Assembly: GCF_000426845.1 (NCBI RefSeq)
Contig: NZ_AUGD01000002.1
Location: forward strand, 248,001-312,000
Direction of reading: 5' to 3'
Length of the DNA stretch: 64,000 bases
Source of the DNA: Bradyrhizobium sp. in8p8
GTDB taxonomy: Bacteria; Pseudomonadota; Alphaproteobacteria; Rhizobiales; Xanthobacteraceae
The notes beneath the pieces were generated by a model. The model saw nothing but the letters and a program-made list of their open reading frames with translations, was not told the origin of the DNA and searched no databases. The number at the start of each line of letters is the position of its first letter. Positions within the stretch are counted from its first letter, which is position 1. The translations under genes were made by a program, and so were the position numbers. Of the stretch, positions 26,798 to 33,996 are shown piece after piece.

Positions 26798-26926
26798 TCA
26801 CATGCAGTAGTATTGCCCCATTCGACGCATCGCTTCCGCGCGTACGCTTCGCGCGGTGGCGGTGGCGGTATCGCCCCTAGCGAGCGCTTTCCAGCACAGC
26901 GCGATGTTCTGCGGAGTCAAAGCCAT
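26798..26926 (-). CDS. Possible 42-aa protein
   Basis: ATG at 26924-26926 gives MALTPQNIALCWKALARGDT then ARSVRAEAMRRMGQYYCM. It is helical and basic with a Cys near each end. The frame stays open upstream with LTQSRLAEV, which reads like a helix-turn-helix start, so the real start may be further up (TTG at about 26959). Opposite-strand frames here look worse. Confidence 0.45.
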   Translation of the reverse strand: MALTPQNIALCWKALARGDTATATARSVRAEAMRRMGQYYCM

Positions 26927-27167
26927 CACTTCGGCAAGTCGGCTTTGCGTCAACCGTCGCTTGCGTGAGCAATGCCGAAAGCTCCATGCTCGGCAAGTGA
27001 TCGTTCGCAGCCTCTTCCCTTCAATCGCGCCTGCCGCGAGCCATTCTCAGATCCTCTCGTTCTAAGCTCGACGAGAGCCCTGCCCTTCCTCCCTCTTTTT
27101 TGCTATCTCTCGCTCCTGCCGGCTTCGCCGCCTCAAGACCCTCCATCTTTTCCAGGGAGCAACAACC

Positions 27168-27620
27168 ATGAGATATCTCCACACCATGCTGCGCGTGAGC
27201 AATCTCGATGTCGCGCTGAAGTTCTACCAGGATGCGCTGGGGTTGAAGGAGGTGCGGCGGATCGAGAACGACAAGGGGCGGTTCACACTTGTCTTCCTGT
27301 GTTCGTCGGACGATCTCGAGGCGCTGAAGACGCAGCCGCCGACGCGCGGGGCGCCGCTCGTCGAGCTCACCTGGAATTGGGACGAAGAAAAGTACGGCGA
27401 GGATCGCTTCTTCGGCCACCTCGCCTACGAGGTCGACGACATCTACGCCACTTGCGAGAAGCTGATGAAGGCAGGCGTCACCATCAACCGGCCGCCACGC
27501 GACGGCAACATGGCCTTCGTGCGCTCGCCCGACCTGCACTCGATCGAGCTCTTGCAGAAGGGAGATCCGAAGCCGCCGCAGGAGCCCTGGGCTTCGATGC
27601 CGAACACCGGTCATTGGTAG
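27168..27620 (+). CDS. VOC-family protein, lactoylglutathione lyase-like
   Basis: A 150-aa protein with the glyoxalase/VOC fold. MRYLHTMLRVSNLDVALKFY contains the first metal His (H5), and NWDEEKYGEDRFFGHLAYEV a second. HSIELLQKGD carries the metal Glu near the C-terminus. This pattern matches glyoxalase I, which isomerises the methylglyoxal-glutathione hemithioacetal. AGGGAG lies 13 nt upstream of the ATG. It stands alone, but a glutathione S-transferase gene lies 400 bp downstream. Confidence 0.85.
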   Translation: MRYLHTMLRVSNLDVALKFYQDALGLKEVRRIENDKGRFTLVFLCSSDDLEALKTQPPTRGAPLVELTWNWDEEKYGEDRFFGHLAYEVDDIYATCEKLMKAGVTINRPPRDGNMAFVRSPDLHSIELLQKGDPKPPQEPWASMPNTGHW

Positions 27621-27687
27621 CTGCGCGCGGGAACAAGCGCGCACGGCCCGCGTTCACCCTCCAGTGATGCAATTGGAGGAGGATGCG

Positions 27688-27768
27688 ATGGCGAGAGGGC
27701 TGTTGCTGTGGATGATCGGCGTGCCGATCCCGGTGATCATTCTGTTGTGGCTGTTCTTCGGCCGCTGA
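27688..27768 (+). CDS. 26-aa membrane microprotein
   Basis: ATG at 27688 follows an unusually strong GGAGGAGG. The whole product is a single membrane helix with a basic start (MARGLLLWMIGVPIPVIILL then WLFFGR). A strong terminator follows 24 nt later. This combination argues for a real, expressed microprotein. Similar tiny proteins are known in bradyrhizobia, but no function is known. Confidence 0.7.
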   Translation: MARGLLLWMIGVPIPVIILLWLFFGR

Positions 27769-27791
27769 CCGTCAGGTTGAACTTTGCAATG

Positions 27792-27818
27792 AAAGCTCCG
27801 CCACGTGCGGAGCTTTTT
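27792..27818 (+). terminator. Intrinsic terminator
   Basis: AAAGCTCCGC (27792-27801) pairs with GCGGAGCTTT (27807-27816) around CACGT, followed by TT. It closes the VOC gene and microprotein transcript. Confidence 0.85.
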
Positions 27819-27890
27819 GCATGAGAGGCGCGCCGCATCGCGCATCGCGTCTTTCGGGAAATTCCGCTATCACCCGCGCAAGGTGGACTT

Positions 27891-27972
27891 GTAGCCCGGA
27901 TGGAGCGCAAGCGTAGTCCGGGACAGCCGATGTCAAAGCCCCCCGGATTGCGCTCCGCTCCATCCGGGCTAC
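27891..27972. repeat. Dispersed palindrome GTAGCCCGGATGGAGCG
   Basis: GTAGCCCGGATGGAGCG (27891-27907) is the exact reverse complement of CGCTCCATCCGGGCTAC (27956-27972). A second internal similarity (AGTCCGGG ... CCCCGGATT) completes the structure. This is a typical bradyrhizobial REP-like element in an intergenic space. Confidence 0.75.
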
Positions 27973-28003
27973 GACTCCGGACAACGCTGCGGGGAGACGC
28001 CTG

Positions 28004-28642
28004 ATGCCTGAGACCAAGCTGACGATCTGGGGCCGCGCCAATTCGGTCAACGTGCAGAAGGTGCTGTGGTGCTGCACCGAGCTTGGCCTGCCTTTCGAGC
28101 GCATCGATGCCGGCATGCAATATGGCAAGACCCGCGAGGCCGACTACCTCGCGATGAACCCCAATGCCCGGATCCCGACGCTGGTCGAGGGCGACTTCGT
28201 GCTGTGGGAGTCCAACTCGATCATGCGCTATCTCTGCCTCGCGCATGGCCGCGGCACGCCGATCTACCCGGAGGCGCCCAAGCAGCGCGCCAGCGTCGAC
28301 CGCTGGCTCGATTGGACGCTGTCGACGGTGCAGCCGGTCGACCGCCCGGTGTTCTGGGGCATCGTTCGCACGGCGCCCGCCGAGCGCGACATGATCCAGG
28401 TGCAGCGCGATGCCGATGCGGCCGCCGAGGTCTGGGCCATCGCCAACCGCCTGCTCACCACGCGCAGCTTCATCGACGGCGATGCGTTCACGCTCGCCGA
28501 CATCGCGATCGGCTGCTATGCGCGGCGCTGGCTCGGGGTCGAAGGCATCACCCGGCCGGCGCAGCCGCATCTCACCCGCTGGCTCTCCGAGCTCGGCAAA
28601 CGGCCCGGATTTGCGCAATTCGTCGCACCGCCGATGTCCTGA
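28004..28642 (+). CDS. Glutathione S-transferase
   Basis: A 212-aa protein. An N-terminal thioredoxin-like domain (about residues 1-80: LTIWGRANSVNVQKVLWCCT, RIPTLVEGDFVLWESNSIMR with the glutathione-binding ES pair) is followed by an all-helical C-terminal domain (AFTLADIAIGCYARRWL). Ser/Asn near residue 11 replaces Tyr as probable catalytic group. Conjugates glutathione to electrophiles; exact substrate unknown. ATG at 28004. Confidence 0.9.
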   Translation: MPETKLTIWGRANSVNVQKVLWCCTELGLPFERIDAGMQYGKTREADYLAMNPNARIPTLVEGDFVLWESNSIMRYLCLAHGRGTPIYPEAPKQRASVDRWLDWTLSTVQPVDRPVFWGIVRTAPAERDMIQVQRDADAAAEVWAIANRLLTTRSFIDGDAFTLADIAIGCYARRWLGVEGITRPAQPHLTRWLSELGKRPGFAQFVAPPMS

Positions 28643-28770
28643 GCCGGTGATGCGGCTCAAGCCGCGGCGAGGACGCGAGGAATCGTCGTTCGCGCGCCTG
28701 CCGCCGGGCGCTACGGCAGCGCTTGACGGCTACTGTGCATGGGGTTGTTTTCGCGGTTCTGTTTGAGGCC

Positions 28771-28938
28771 TTAGCGCCAGCCGCGCTCGACCAGCAGCAC
28801 GATGACGATCAGCACCAGCGTCACCGCGACGGTGGCGAGCCGCGCCGTCCAGCTCATCCCGCGGCCGATCCACCAGAGCAGCGCGCAATACATCAGGACG
28901 GGAACGATGAGGTCGAGCCGCAGCAGATCCGCCGGCAT
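28771..28938 (-). CDS. 55-aa small membrane protein
   Basis: ATG at 28936-28938, 5 nt after the stop of the upstream exported-protein gene. Two hydrophobic stretches (LIVPVLMYCALLWWIG; LATVAVTLVLIVIVLLV) with a basic link suggest a two-pass helical hairpin, ending ERGWR. Coupled to the upstream gene. No family recognised. Confidence 0.6.
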   Translation of the reverse strand: MPADLLRLDLIVPVLMYCALLWWIGRGMSWTARLATVAVTLVLIVIVLLVERGWR

Positions 28939-28943
28939 GGGCT

Positions 28944-29189
28944 TCAGCGCCTGACGGCGGTGTCGATGCTGATCGCGCCGCCGATCTTCACGCAGGTCCC
29001 GGTGCCCTCGACCATGACGAAGCGCGGGCCGTAGGAGGCGCAGGAGCCCGCCCCGGCCTTTCCGGCGGTGCCCTTCAGCGGCAGGGCCTTGCCTGCTTGC
29101 GGGCGCTCGGCAGGCGGCAGGCGCAGGCTCTCAGCCGCAGCTGCGGACGTGGCCATGAGCGAGATCAGGACGAGGAGCGGCATGCGCAT
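28944..29189 (-). CDS. Small exported protein with a porin-plug-like motif
   Basis: An 81-aa protein. Signal peptide MRMPLLVLISLMATSAAAAE, then a short linker, then CASYGPRFVMVEGTGTC and VKIGGAISIDT. This mimics the N-terminal Cys-x-x-Y/F-G-x-x-F-x-x-x-P-G-T-x-T-C-x-x-I-G-G motif of alphaproteobacterial porins (Porin_2), but no barrel follows. ATG at 29189 is chosen; the longer frame to 29225 has no ribosome binding site. Confidence 0.6.
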   Translation of the reverse strand: MRMPLLVLISLMATSAAAAESLRLPPAERPQAGKALPLKGTAGKAGAGSCASYGPRFVMVEGTGTCVKIGGAISIDTAVRR

Positions 29190-29246
29190 TGCCGCCTTGT
29201 AGCCCGAACGGAGCGGGCGCGCCATCGGCCCCGCTGCGGCGCGATG

Positions 29247-29501
29247 TCAGATGAATTTGACGCCGGCCGACTTGCCGCGGCGCCAGACCACCTGGCAGCT
29301 CCGCCCCGTGCGGGCGTCGCGTGCGAAGGCCATCCGGATCACGCCCGGAAGCTGGCTCGCGTCCTCGTCCAGCGTGATCCTGGCCCCGGAGTCCGAAATG
29401 TCCTGGACCAGGCAATGCCGCGCGGCGAAGCCGCCGTCGAGCGTGATCCAAGCGTGCTGCGACAACAGCTTGCGGGCTGCGCGCTTTTTCGGCGGTGGCA
29501 T
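29247..29501 (-). CDS. PilZ-domain protein
   Basis: An 84-aa single PilZ domain. The basic start (MPPPKKRAARKLLSQ) supplies arginines and DISDSGARI fits the D/N-x-S-x-x-G c-di-GMP motif. Ends CQVVWRRGKSAGVKFI, as in other minimal PilZ proteins. The ATG at 29499-29501 is preferred because AGGAGA lies 8 nt upstream. It may bind c-di-GMP; the first Arg motif is only loosely matched. Confidence 0.8.
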   Translation of the reverse strand: MPPPKKRAARKLLSQHAWITLDGGFAARHCLVQDISDSGARITLDEDASQLPGVIRMAFARDARTGRSCQVVWRRGKSAGVKFI

Positions 29502-29721
29502 CGGAAATCTCCTACTCAAGCGCTACGCAGGGAACCCTAAGAAACCGTTGAGATCGCTGCCGATCATGCCGAGGCCCGCCGCTGTTCACCGAGGCCCAAA
29601 ACTCCGTTCCCGAACGGCTTGCCCGGGAGCGCAAAGGCCACTATACGTTCGCCGCTGCAAGCCGCCGGGCGCTGTTCGGCCGGCCAGCGGCCGTGCCGCG
29701 GCAAGCGGCAGGGCCCTGTTT

Positions 29722-29796
29722 GCTCCCTTCGTCTATCGGTTAGGACGCCACCCTTTCACGGTGGAGAGAGCGGTTCGATTCCGCTAGGGAGCGCCA
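29722..29796 (+). tRNA. tRNA-Glu (anticodon UUC)
   Basis: Acceptor GCTCCCT pairs with AGGGAGC. The anticodon stem CCACC/GGTGG encloses CTTTCAC, giving anticodon TTC. The T-arm includes GGTTCGATTCC, and CCA is encoded at 29794-29796. No integrase or att-like repeat next to it. Confidence 0.96.
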
Positions 29797-29878
29797 AAGG
29801 CGGGAAATCCACCCGCCTGGCATGAACCTCCGCACCTCCGATTTCCGACCAACCTGCGATCGGAACCGGCAAGAGGCC

Positions 29879-30544
29879 ATGGAGCAGCGCCAGACCATCC
29901 CGAACGACTCGTCCGGCGCTGCCTCGCCGCCGCCGCCCTGGATGCATCGTGCTGCCGCCCACCCGCCGGACCGCCGGGCCAGGATGCTGGAGCACATGGC
30001 GCGCGCCCGATCGCTTCCGCAGCCCCAGGCCGCTGCTTTGCGGCCGACGGCCAAGACGCCGCTCGCGGCGGGCCTCGCCATTCTCGGAGATGCCTGCGGC
30101 TACGCAATCCTGTTCGGCACCATCACGCTTCTGTTCCAGTCTCACGTTCCTCTTTACCTCGGCGCGTTTCTTTTCCTTGCCGACGGCAAGCGCATCGAAA
30201 GCTTGCTCGGAGCGATCGGCTTGAGGTTCGAGCCTGATGCGATCGGGCCCGATATCGTCAAGGGCTGCGCCTTCTGGTTCGCCTGGATCGCACTGCTCGT
30301 CTCCTTGCGGGGCTCTGCCCCCGCCTGGCTCGCGCCGTGGATGCCGCCAGCCGAGTCATGGGCTTCGATCGCCGTCATCATTCTGGCGCTCGCTGCTTTC
30401 GATGCAGTCGCAGCGCTGGCGATCCGGCGCGCAGGTGCGCGGTTCGGATTGGCAATCCGCCCCGACAGCCTGATATGGACGACGATCAAGTTCGCCATCG
30501 TCGTGGGGCTGCTGGCCTTGCTGGTGCTTCTCGGCGCGGTTTGA
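29879..30544 (+). CDS. Four-helix membrane protein (hypothetical)
   Basis: A 221-aa protein. The first 60 residues are soluble and Pro/Arg-rich. About four hydrophobic segments follow, such as GYAILFGTITLLFQSHVPLY, FWFAWIALLVSLRG, SIAVIILALAAFDAVAAL and TIKFAIVVGLLALLVLLGAV. The ATG at 29879 follows AAGAGGCC; the upstream ATG at 29822 is possible. Lies directly after tRNA-Glu. No family recognised. Confidence 0.65.
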   Translation: MEQRQTIPNDSSGAASPPPPWMHRAAAHPPDRRARMLEHMARARSLPQPQAAALRPTAKTPLAAGLAILGDACGYAILFGTITLLFQSHVPLYLGAFLFLADGKRIESLLGAIGLRFEPDAIGPDIVKGCAFWFAWIALLVSLRGSAPAWLAPWMPPAESWASIAVIILALAAFDAVAALAIRRAGARFGLAIRPDSLIWTTIKFAIVVGLLALLVLLGAV

Positions 30545-30716
30545 CACCACCGCCCGGCAATGCACCCCGTTGTGACTTTGTGCCGCGCGTCGTCGCCCCA
30601 TCTTCGCTCCCCGCATTTACCGGAAATTTACCCCCACTCATGAGCGCGGGTATCAATTGCTTAGAGTTTGCGCCCTACCGTGAAACTACGGGAATAATCC
30701 AAGAAGATTGGCGTCC

Positions 30717-31343
30717 ATGTCCGTCGCAGAGTTCCTCAGGCAACGAGCGGTGGACGTGGCGGTGAGCGGCAGCTACTCGCTGCCTCGCTGGTATGATTGC
30801 GAGGGCAAGCTCCGCAGCTTCGCTTGCCGGACCAAGCGCGTCTCGCCCTTCCGGATGATCGTGGACGTGCCGGTGGTCGGCAAGGTCGGCGAGCGCGTGA
30901 CCTCCTACTTCCAGGATTTCGGCGAATTCCAAAGCACCATCAGCGCGACACTGAAGTCGGGCTTTCTGATGGAGCTCGACATGACGCGGGCGCGGCGCGC
31001 CTGGATGTCGGAAAAGCTGACGTGGCTCGAGAAGAAACAGAAGGACGACAGCATTCGAGAATTGCGACGTGACGCGCGTTTCGTTCCGCAGGTCTCGCAC
31101 ACCGTCCTGACCCTCGCGGACGGCAGCACTCACCCCTGCTTCATCATCGACGTCTCCACGGCCGGCGTCGCGGTCTCCTCGGAGCATGATCCGGCGGTGG
31201 GAACCCCGCTCGCGGTCGGCGCCTGCGTCGGACGGGTGATCCGCAAATTCAACCACGGCTTTGCGGTCAAGTTCGCCGAGAAGCAGCCGCGGGACGACCT
31301 CGTCCGCCTGATCGTCCGCGCGCCCATGCTGAAGTCGGCCTGA
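30717..31343 (+). CDS. PilZ-domain protein
   Basis: A 208-aa protein. The C-terminal half is a PilZ domain: the arginine motif in RELRRDARFVPQ and IIDVSTAGVAV (D-x-S-x-x-G). The N-terminal half (SYSLPRWYDCEGKLRSFACR, VDVPVVGKVGERVTSYFQDF) looks like a divergent second PilZ-like barrel. Probably a c-di-GMP receptor affecting motility or surface. ATG at 30717; an in-frame TTG nine bases upstream is also possible. Alone in its transcript as far as can be seen. Confidence 0.82.
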   Translation: MSVAEFLRQRAVDVAVSGSYSLPRWYDCEGKLRSFACRTKRVSPFRMIVDVPVVGKVGERVTSYFQDFGEFQSTISATLKSGFLMELDMTRARRAWMSEKLTWLEKKQKDDSIRELRRDARFVPQVSHTVLTLADGSTHPCFIIDVSTAGVAVSSEHDPAVGTPLAVGACVGRVIRKFNHGFAVKFAEKQPRDDLVRLIVRAPMLKSA

Positions 31344-31448
31344 CCCTCGGCACCACCTGCCCTATAGCAGCCCCAATGCCGGATCAGCCTTTCGAGGTCC
31401 GTGCCGCGGGCCGGACGTCATTTTGCAGACTTGCGATCGGGGGACCGA

Positions 31449-31721
31449 ATGGCAGTCGACAAGATCACGGTTGATAAGATCAAGGTTGGCAAGATCACCT
31501 GGGACAGGGTCGGCCGGGTCACCGAGCCCGGACGCTACATATACACGTTCGGCTGGCTCACCATCACCGCCGGTGACCTCGAAATCTGGAGACGATATCC
31601 GCAGGCTGCATTCACGCTGCTGGCCCAGCCTTCCGAATCGCTCGAATCCGTTGGTGAGGAATTCCATCTCGGCGCCTTCGACGTCGCACCCGACGCCCCG
31701 CCGCCCATCACCACCCACTGA
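31449..31721 (+). CDS. Small protein with DKI-type internal repeat
   Basis: A 90-aa product. It starts MAVDKITVDKIKVGKITWDR, where a V-D/G-K-I unit is repeated three times, followed by a compact part (TFGWLTITAGDLEIWRRYPQ, FTLLAQPSESLESVGEEFHL). ATG at 31449 follows GGGGGA. No family recognised; the overlapping minus-strand frames look worse. Confidence 0.6.
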   Translation: MAVDKITVDKIKVGKITWDRVGRVTEPGRYIYTFGWLTITAGDLEIWRRYPQAAFTLLAQPSESLESVGEEFHLGAFDVAPDAPPPITTH

Positions 31722-32064
31722 GCCCGGAGAGCGCGGCCGTCACCAGGGGCGATCAAGCGCGGCCGGCCTGAGCGCTGGCCGACAGGTCCTCGCGGCGGGA
31801 TGCTGCACGGTGAATCGAAGAAACCTGCGCATTTCCCTGATCTGGCTTGGCTATCTCGATCGATCCAAAGGCGCGCGGACGCTGCCATGGATGGCGAGCA
31901 TCTTTTGTCATGCAATTGATTGCGCTTGTGTTCTACATCTCCATCGACGCTGCGATTGAACGGGAGCTATCGCACCCATGAAGCGAGCCGACAGCAGGCG
32001 CATGACACATGGTCGCATCGGCGAACGTAGATAAGCGGATCAAGGGAACCTATTTTCGGCGCCA
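31722..32064. other. 343-bp stretch without a supported gene
   Basis: It contains only a 23-codon frame (31910-31981, MQLIALVFYISIDAAIEREL and three more residues) with a weak ribosome binding site, not called here. Long overlapping frames are shadows. No terminator or repeat recognised. Confidence 0.4.
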
Positions 32065-33105
32065 ATGTATTTGATCGAAGCGCTCCCCACCGTCGTTGGA
32101 ACTGCCGCCATCGCCCCGGCGCTCCTGATGTTATGGCTCGTCATCGCCGCTGAAGAGCGCCCCGGCCCGCCGGCCCAGGTCTGGACTGCCTTCTTGCTTG
32201 GTGCAGCCAGCATTTCGCTCTTGGGCCTCGCCCGCGCCCCCTTCGCCAAGATGGTCGCGGCCCCCGACGACCCGTGGGCCGCGCTTGCGATGCATTCGAT
32301 CTTCGGCGTCGCGTTACCTGAGGAAGCCGTCAAGGTGATCGCCATCGTGCTGATCTCCTCGACCAAGCGGCGAACCTTTGCCAATCCGATGGACACCGTC
32401 GTCTATGGCGCTGCGGTCGGCCTCGGCTTCGCCGCTTACGAGAACCTCGCTTACCTGGTCCAGCACGCGGACATGTGGCGCTCGCTGGCCGCCCTCCGCA
32501 GCGTGCTGACCGTGCCGTTCCACGGCGCTCTCGGCATCATCGCAGGCGCCTACCTGACGATCGCGCGCGCGGGCACGGCGCTGGGCGCGAACCGCCATCA
32601 TCGCGATTGGGCTCGTCTTTCCAGCCGGCTGTTGATCTTCGCTGCGCCGCTCGCGTTGCATTCGGCCTTCGACTTCCCGTTGCTGACGCTCCAGCGCATG
32701 CCCGATCTCGATCCGACCCTGCGGATGTGGCTGGGCGCCGCCAGCCTCCTGATCGGCTTCGGCTCGATCGCATTCGCGATCCGCCTGGTCCGGCGCGTCG
32801 CGCGCCACCATGCGCCCCGGACCGATCTCGCGCGCGAGCGGCTCAGCCAGCTCCGGCGGATGTGGGCACTGCTGCTCGCCGGCGGCGGCATCGGCTTCCT
32901 CGGGCTCGCCTTCGTCCTGACCTCGATCCATCACTGGCTGACCAACCCCGAGCGCAACCTGACGCTGGCTCTGATCCCGATCGGTTTCGTCTCGATCCTG
33001 CTCGGCCTGGCACTTCTGATCGTCACAACGGCGATCTACATTCTCGGCCGCAACCGCATCCGCACCAGCGCGGACGGCTTTTCCTCGGCACCCGGCGGCG
33101 GCTGA
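32065..33105 (+). CDS. PrsW-family intramembrane metalloprotease
   Basis: A 346-aa polytopic protein with about eight to nine membrane segments. The PrsW motifs are present: Glu-Glu in ALPEEAVKVIAIV, MDTVVYGAAVGLGFAAYENL, and a conserved His in VPFHGALGIIAGAYL. PrsW-like proteases cleave anti-sigma factors or similar membrane proteins within the bilayer. Possible substrates are not apparent here. ATG at 32065. Confidence 0.85.
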   Translation: MYLIEALPTVVGTAAIAPALLMLWLVIAAEERPGPPAQVWTAFLLGAASISLLGLARAPFAKMVAAPDDPWAALAMHSIFGVALPEEAVKVIAIVLISSTKRRTFANPMDTVVYGAAVGLGFAAYENLAYLVQHADMWRSLAALRSVLTVPFHGALGIIAGAYLTIARAGTALGANRHHRDWARLSSRLLIFAAPLALHSAFDFPLLTLQRMPDLDPTLRMWLGAASLLIGFGSIAFAIRLVRRVARHHAPRTDLARERLSQLRRMWALLLAGGGIGFLGLAFVLTSIHHWLTNPERNLTLALIPIGFVSILLGLALLIVTTAIYILGRNRIRTSADGFSSAPGGG

Positions 33106-33182
33106 GGCGCGCAATGGCAAGCGCCGGGCGCGCATACTAGATTAGATTGATCTGCAGGGCTGCTTACGGGATCGAGGCAATC

Positions 33183-33761
33183 ATGACATCGCCTGAAGAA
33201 TTTTCACGGCTGCAATCCGCTATGAACCAGGCGGTCAAGACGCATTGGAAGGCTTTCCTGTTCGAGGGAATCCTGCTTGTGGTTCTCGGCATTGCCGCTT
33301 TGATCCTCCCGCCACTCGCAAGCCTTGCGACCACGATCTTCCTCGGCTGGATGTTCCTGATCGGCGGTATCGGCGGACTGATCGCGACCTATTGGGCGCG
33401 CAGCACGCCAGGGTTTTGGTGGTCGCTGATCTCCGCCGCACTCGCCGTCCTCACCGGGATGCTCCTGCTGGCGCGACCGATGCAGGCCGTGCTGACGCTC
33501 ACCATCGTGCTCGGCGCCTACTTCCTTGCCGAGGGCGTTGCCACCATCATGTACGCGCTGGAGCACCGCCGGGAGCTGAGCGGCCGCTGGTCTTGGCTCC
33601 TGATCTCGGGGCTTGTCGACATCGCGATCTCGTTCATGGTGATCACGGGACTGCCGAGCTCGGCGGACTGGGCGATCGGCGTTCTCGTCGGTATCAACCT
33701 GCTGTTCGGCGGCGCCTCGCTGATCGGCATGGCCCTCGCGGCACGCAAGGACAGCACCTGA
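33183..33761 (+). CDS. HdeD-family membrane protein (DUF308)
   Basis: A 192-aa protein with six hydrophobic segments in three pairs, e.g. FLFEGILLVVLGIAALILPP, TIFLGWMFLIGGIGGLIATY, SLISAALAVLTGMLLLA. This is the HdeD/DUF308 pattern linked to acid resistance in enterobacteria. ATG at 33183 is chosen over an upstream start 36 nt earlier. It may follow the PrsW gene in one transcript (77 nt gap). Confidence 0.85.
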   Translation: MTSPEEFSRLQSAMNQAVKTHWKAFLFEGILLVVLGIAALILPPLASLATTIFLGWMFLIGGIGGLIATYWARSTPGFWWSLISAALAVLTGMLLLARPMQAVLTLTIVLGAYFLAEGVATIMYALEHRRELSGRWSWLLISGLVDIAISFMVITGLPSSADWAIGVLVGINLLFGGASLIGMALAARKDST

Positions 33762-33792
33762 AGCGCTCGTCACGTCTTGCGCCGATTTGGGG

Positions 33793-33821
33793 GGTGACAA
33801 CCCGCCGGCGGCACGCTATAT
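33793..33821 (+). promoter_or_regulatory. Candidate promoter of DAHP synthase leader
   Basis: GTGACA (33793-33798) and CTATAT (33816-33821) are spaced by 17 bp and resemble -35 and -10 boxes. Transcription would then start about 33828-33830, i.e. at or almost at the leader ATG, and no Shine-Dalgarno is seen. Sequence-only prediction. Confidence 0.45.
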
Positions 33822-33829
33822 GGCCTGCC

Positions 33830-33910
33830 ATGATCACCGTCGCCACCAGCTATTTTTGGTACTTTAGCTACGACAGCTCGCTGGCGGCGGGAGGATCGCG
33901 CTCAATCTGA
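33830..33910 (+). CDS. Aromatic-rich leader peptide of DAHP synthase gene
   Basis: A 26-aa ORF with codons 8-14 TAT TTT TGG TAC TTT AGC TAC (Tyr-Phe-Trp-Tyr-Phe-Ser-Tyr). It lies directly before an intrinsic terminator and then the DAHP synthase gene, the classical layout of ribosome-mediated attenuation. Stalling at these codons when charged tRNA-Tyr, -Phe or -Trp is scarce would keep the octamer CTGGCGGC (33881-33888, codons for Leu-Ala-Ala) free to pair with GCCGCCAG (33936-33943) of the terminator. No ribosome binding site precedes the ATG, so the leader mRNA may be leaderless. Function is inference from architecture. Confidence 0.8.
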   Translation: MITVATSYFWYFSYDSSLAAGGSRSI

Positions 33911-33933
33911 CACATTGCAGCAGACGTCCGAAC

Positions 33934-33959
33934 AAGCCGCCAGACCTGGCGGCTTTTTT
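33934..33959 (+). terminator. Attenuator terminator before DAHP synthase
   Basis: AAGCCGCCA (33934-33942) pairs with TGGCGGCTT (33947-33955) around a 4-nt loop, followed by TTTT. It lies 24 nt after the leader stop and 38 nt before the aroG start codon. Its 5' arm can alternatively pair with CTGGCGGC at 33881-33888 inside the leader ORF, since the 3' arm and that octamer are identical. Confidence 0.85.
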
Positions 33960-33996
33960 GTTGGCCGGCAGGTTCTAAACCAGACAGGAGCCCGCC

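Noticed and set aside
26856..27065. 69-codon plus-strand frame
   Set aside because: The opposite-strand 42-aa frame has a better codon pattern and resembles small bradyrhizobial proteins more closely.
31910..31981. 23-codon ORF (MQLIALVFYISIDA...)
   Set aside because: Hydrophobic and closed, but with a weak ribosome binding site and nothing else to support it.
32314..33135. 273-codon frame antisense to the PrsW gene, and similar long antisense frames over hom, recJ, parE, mccA and ivd
   Set aside because: Long antisense frames are expected at this GC content; they lack ribosome binding sites and domains.
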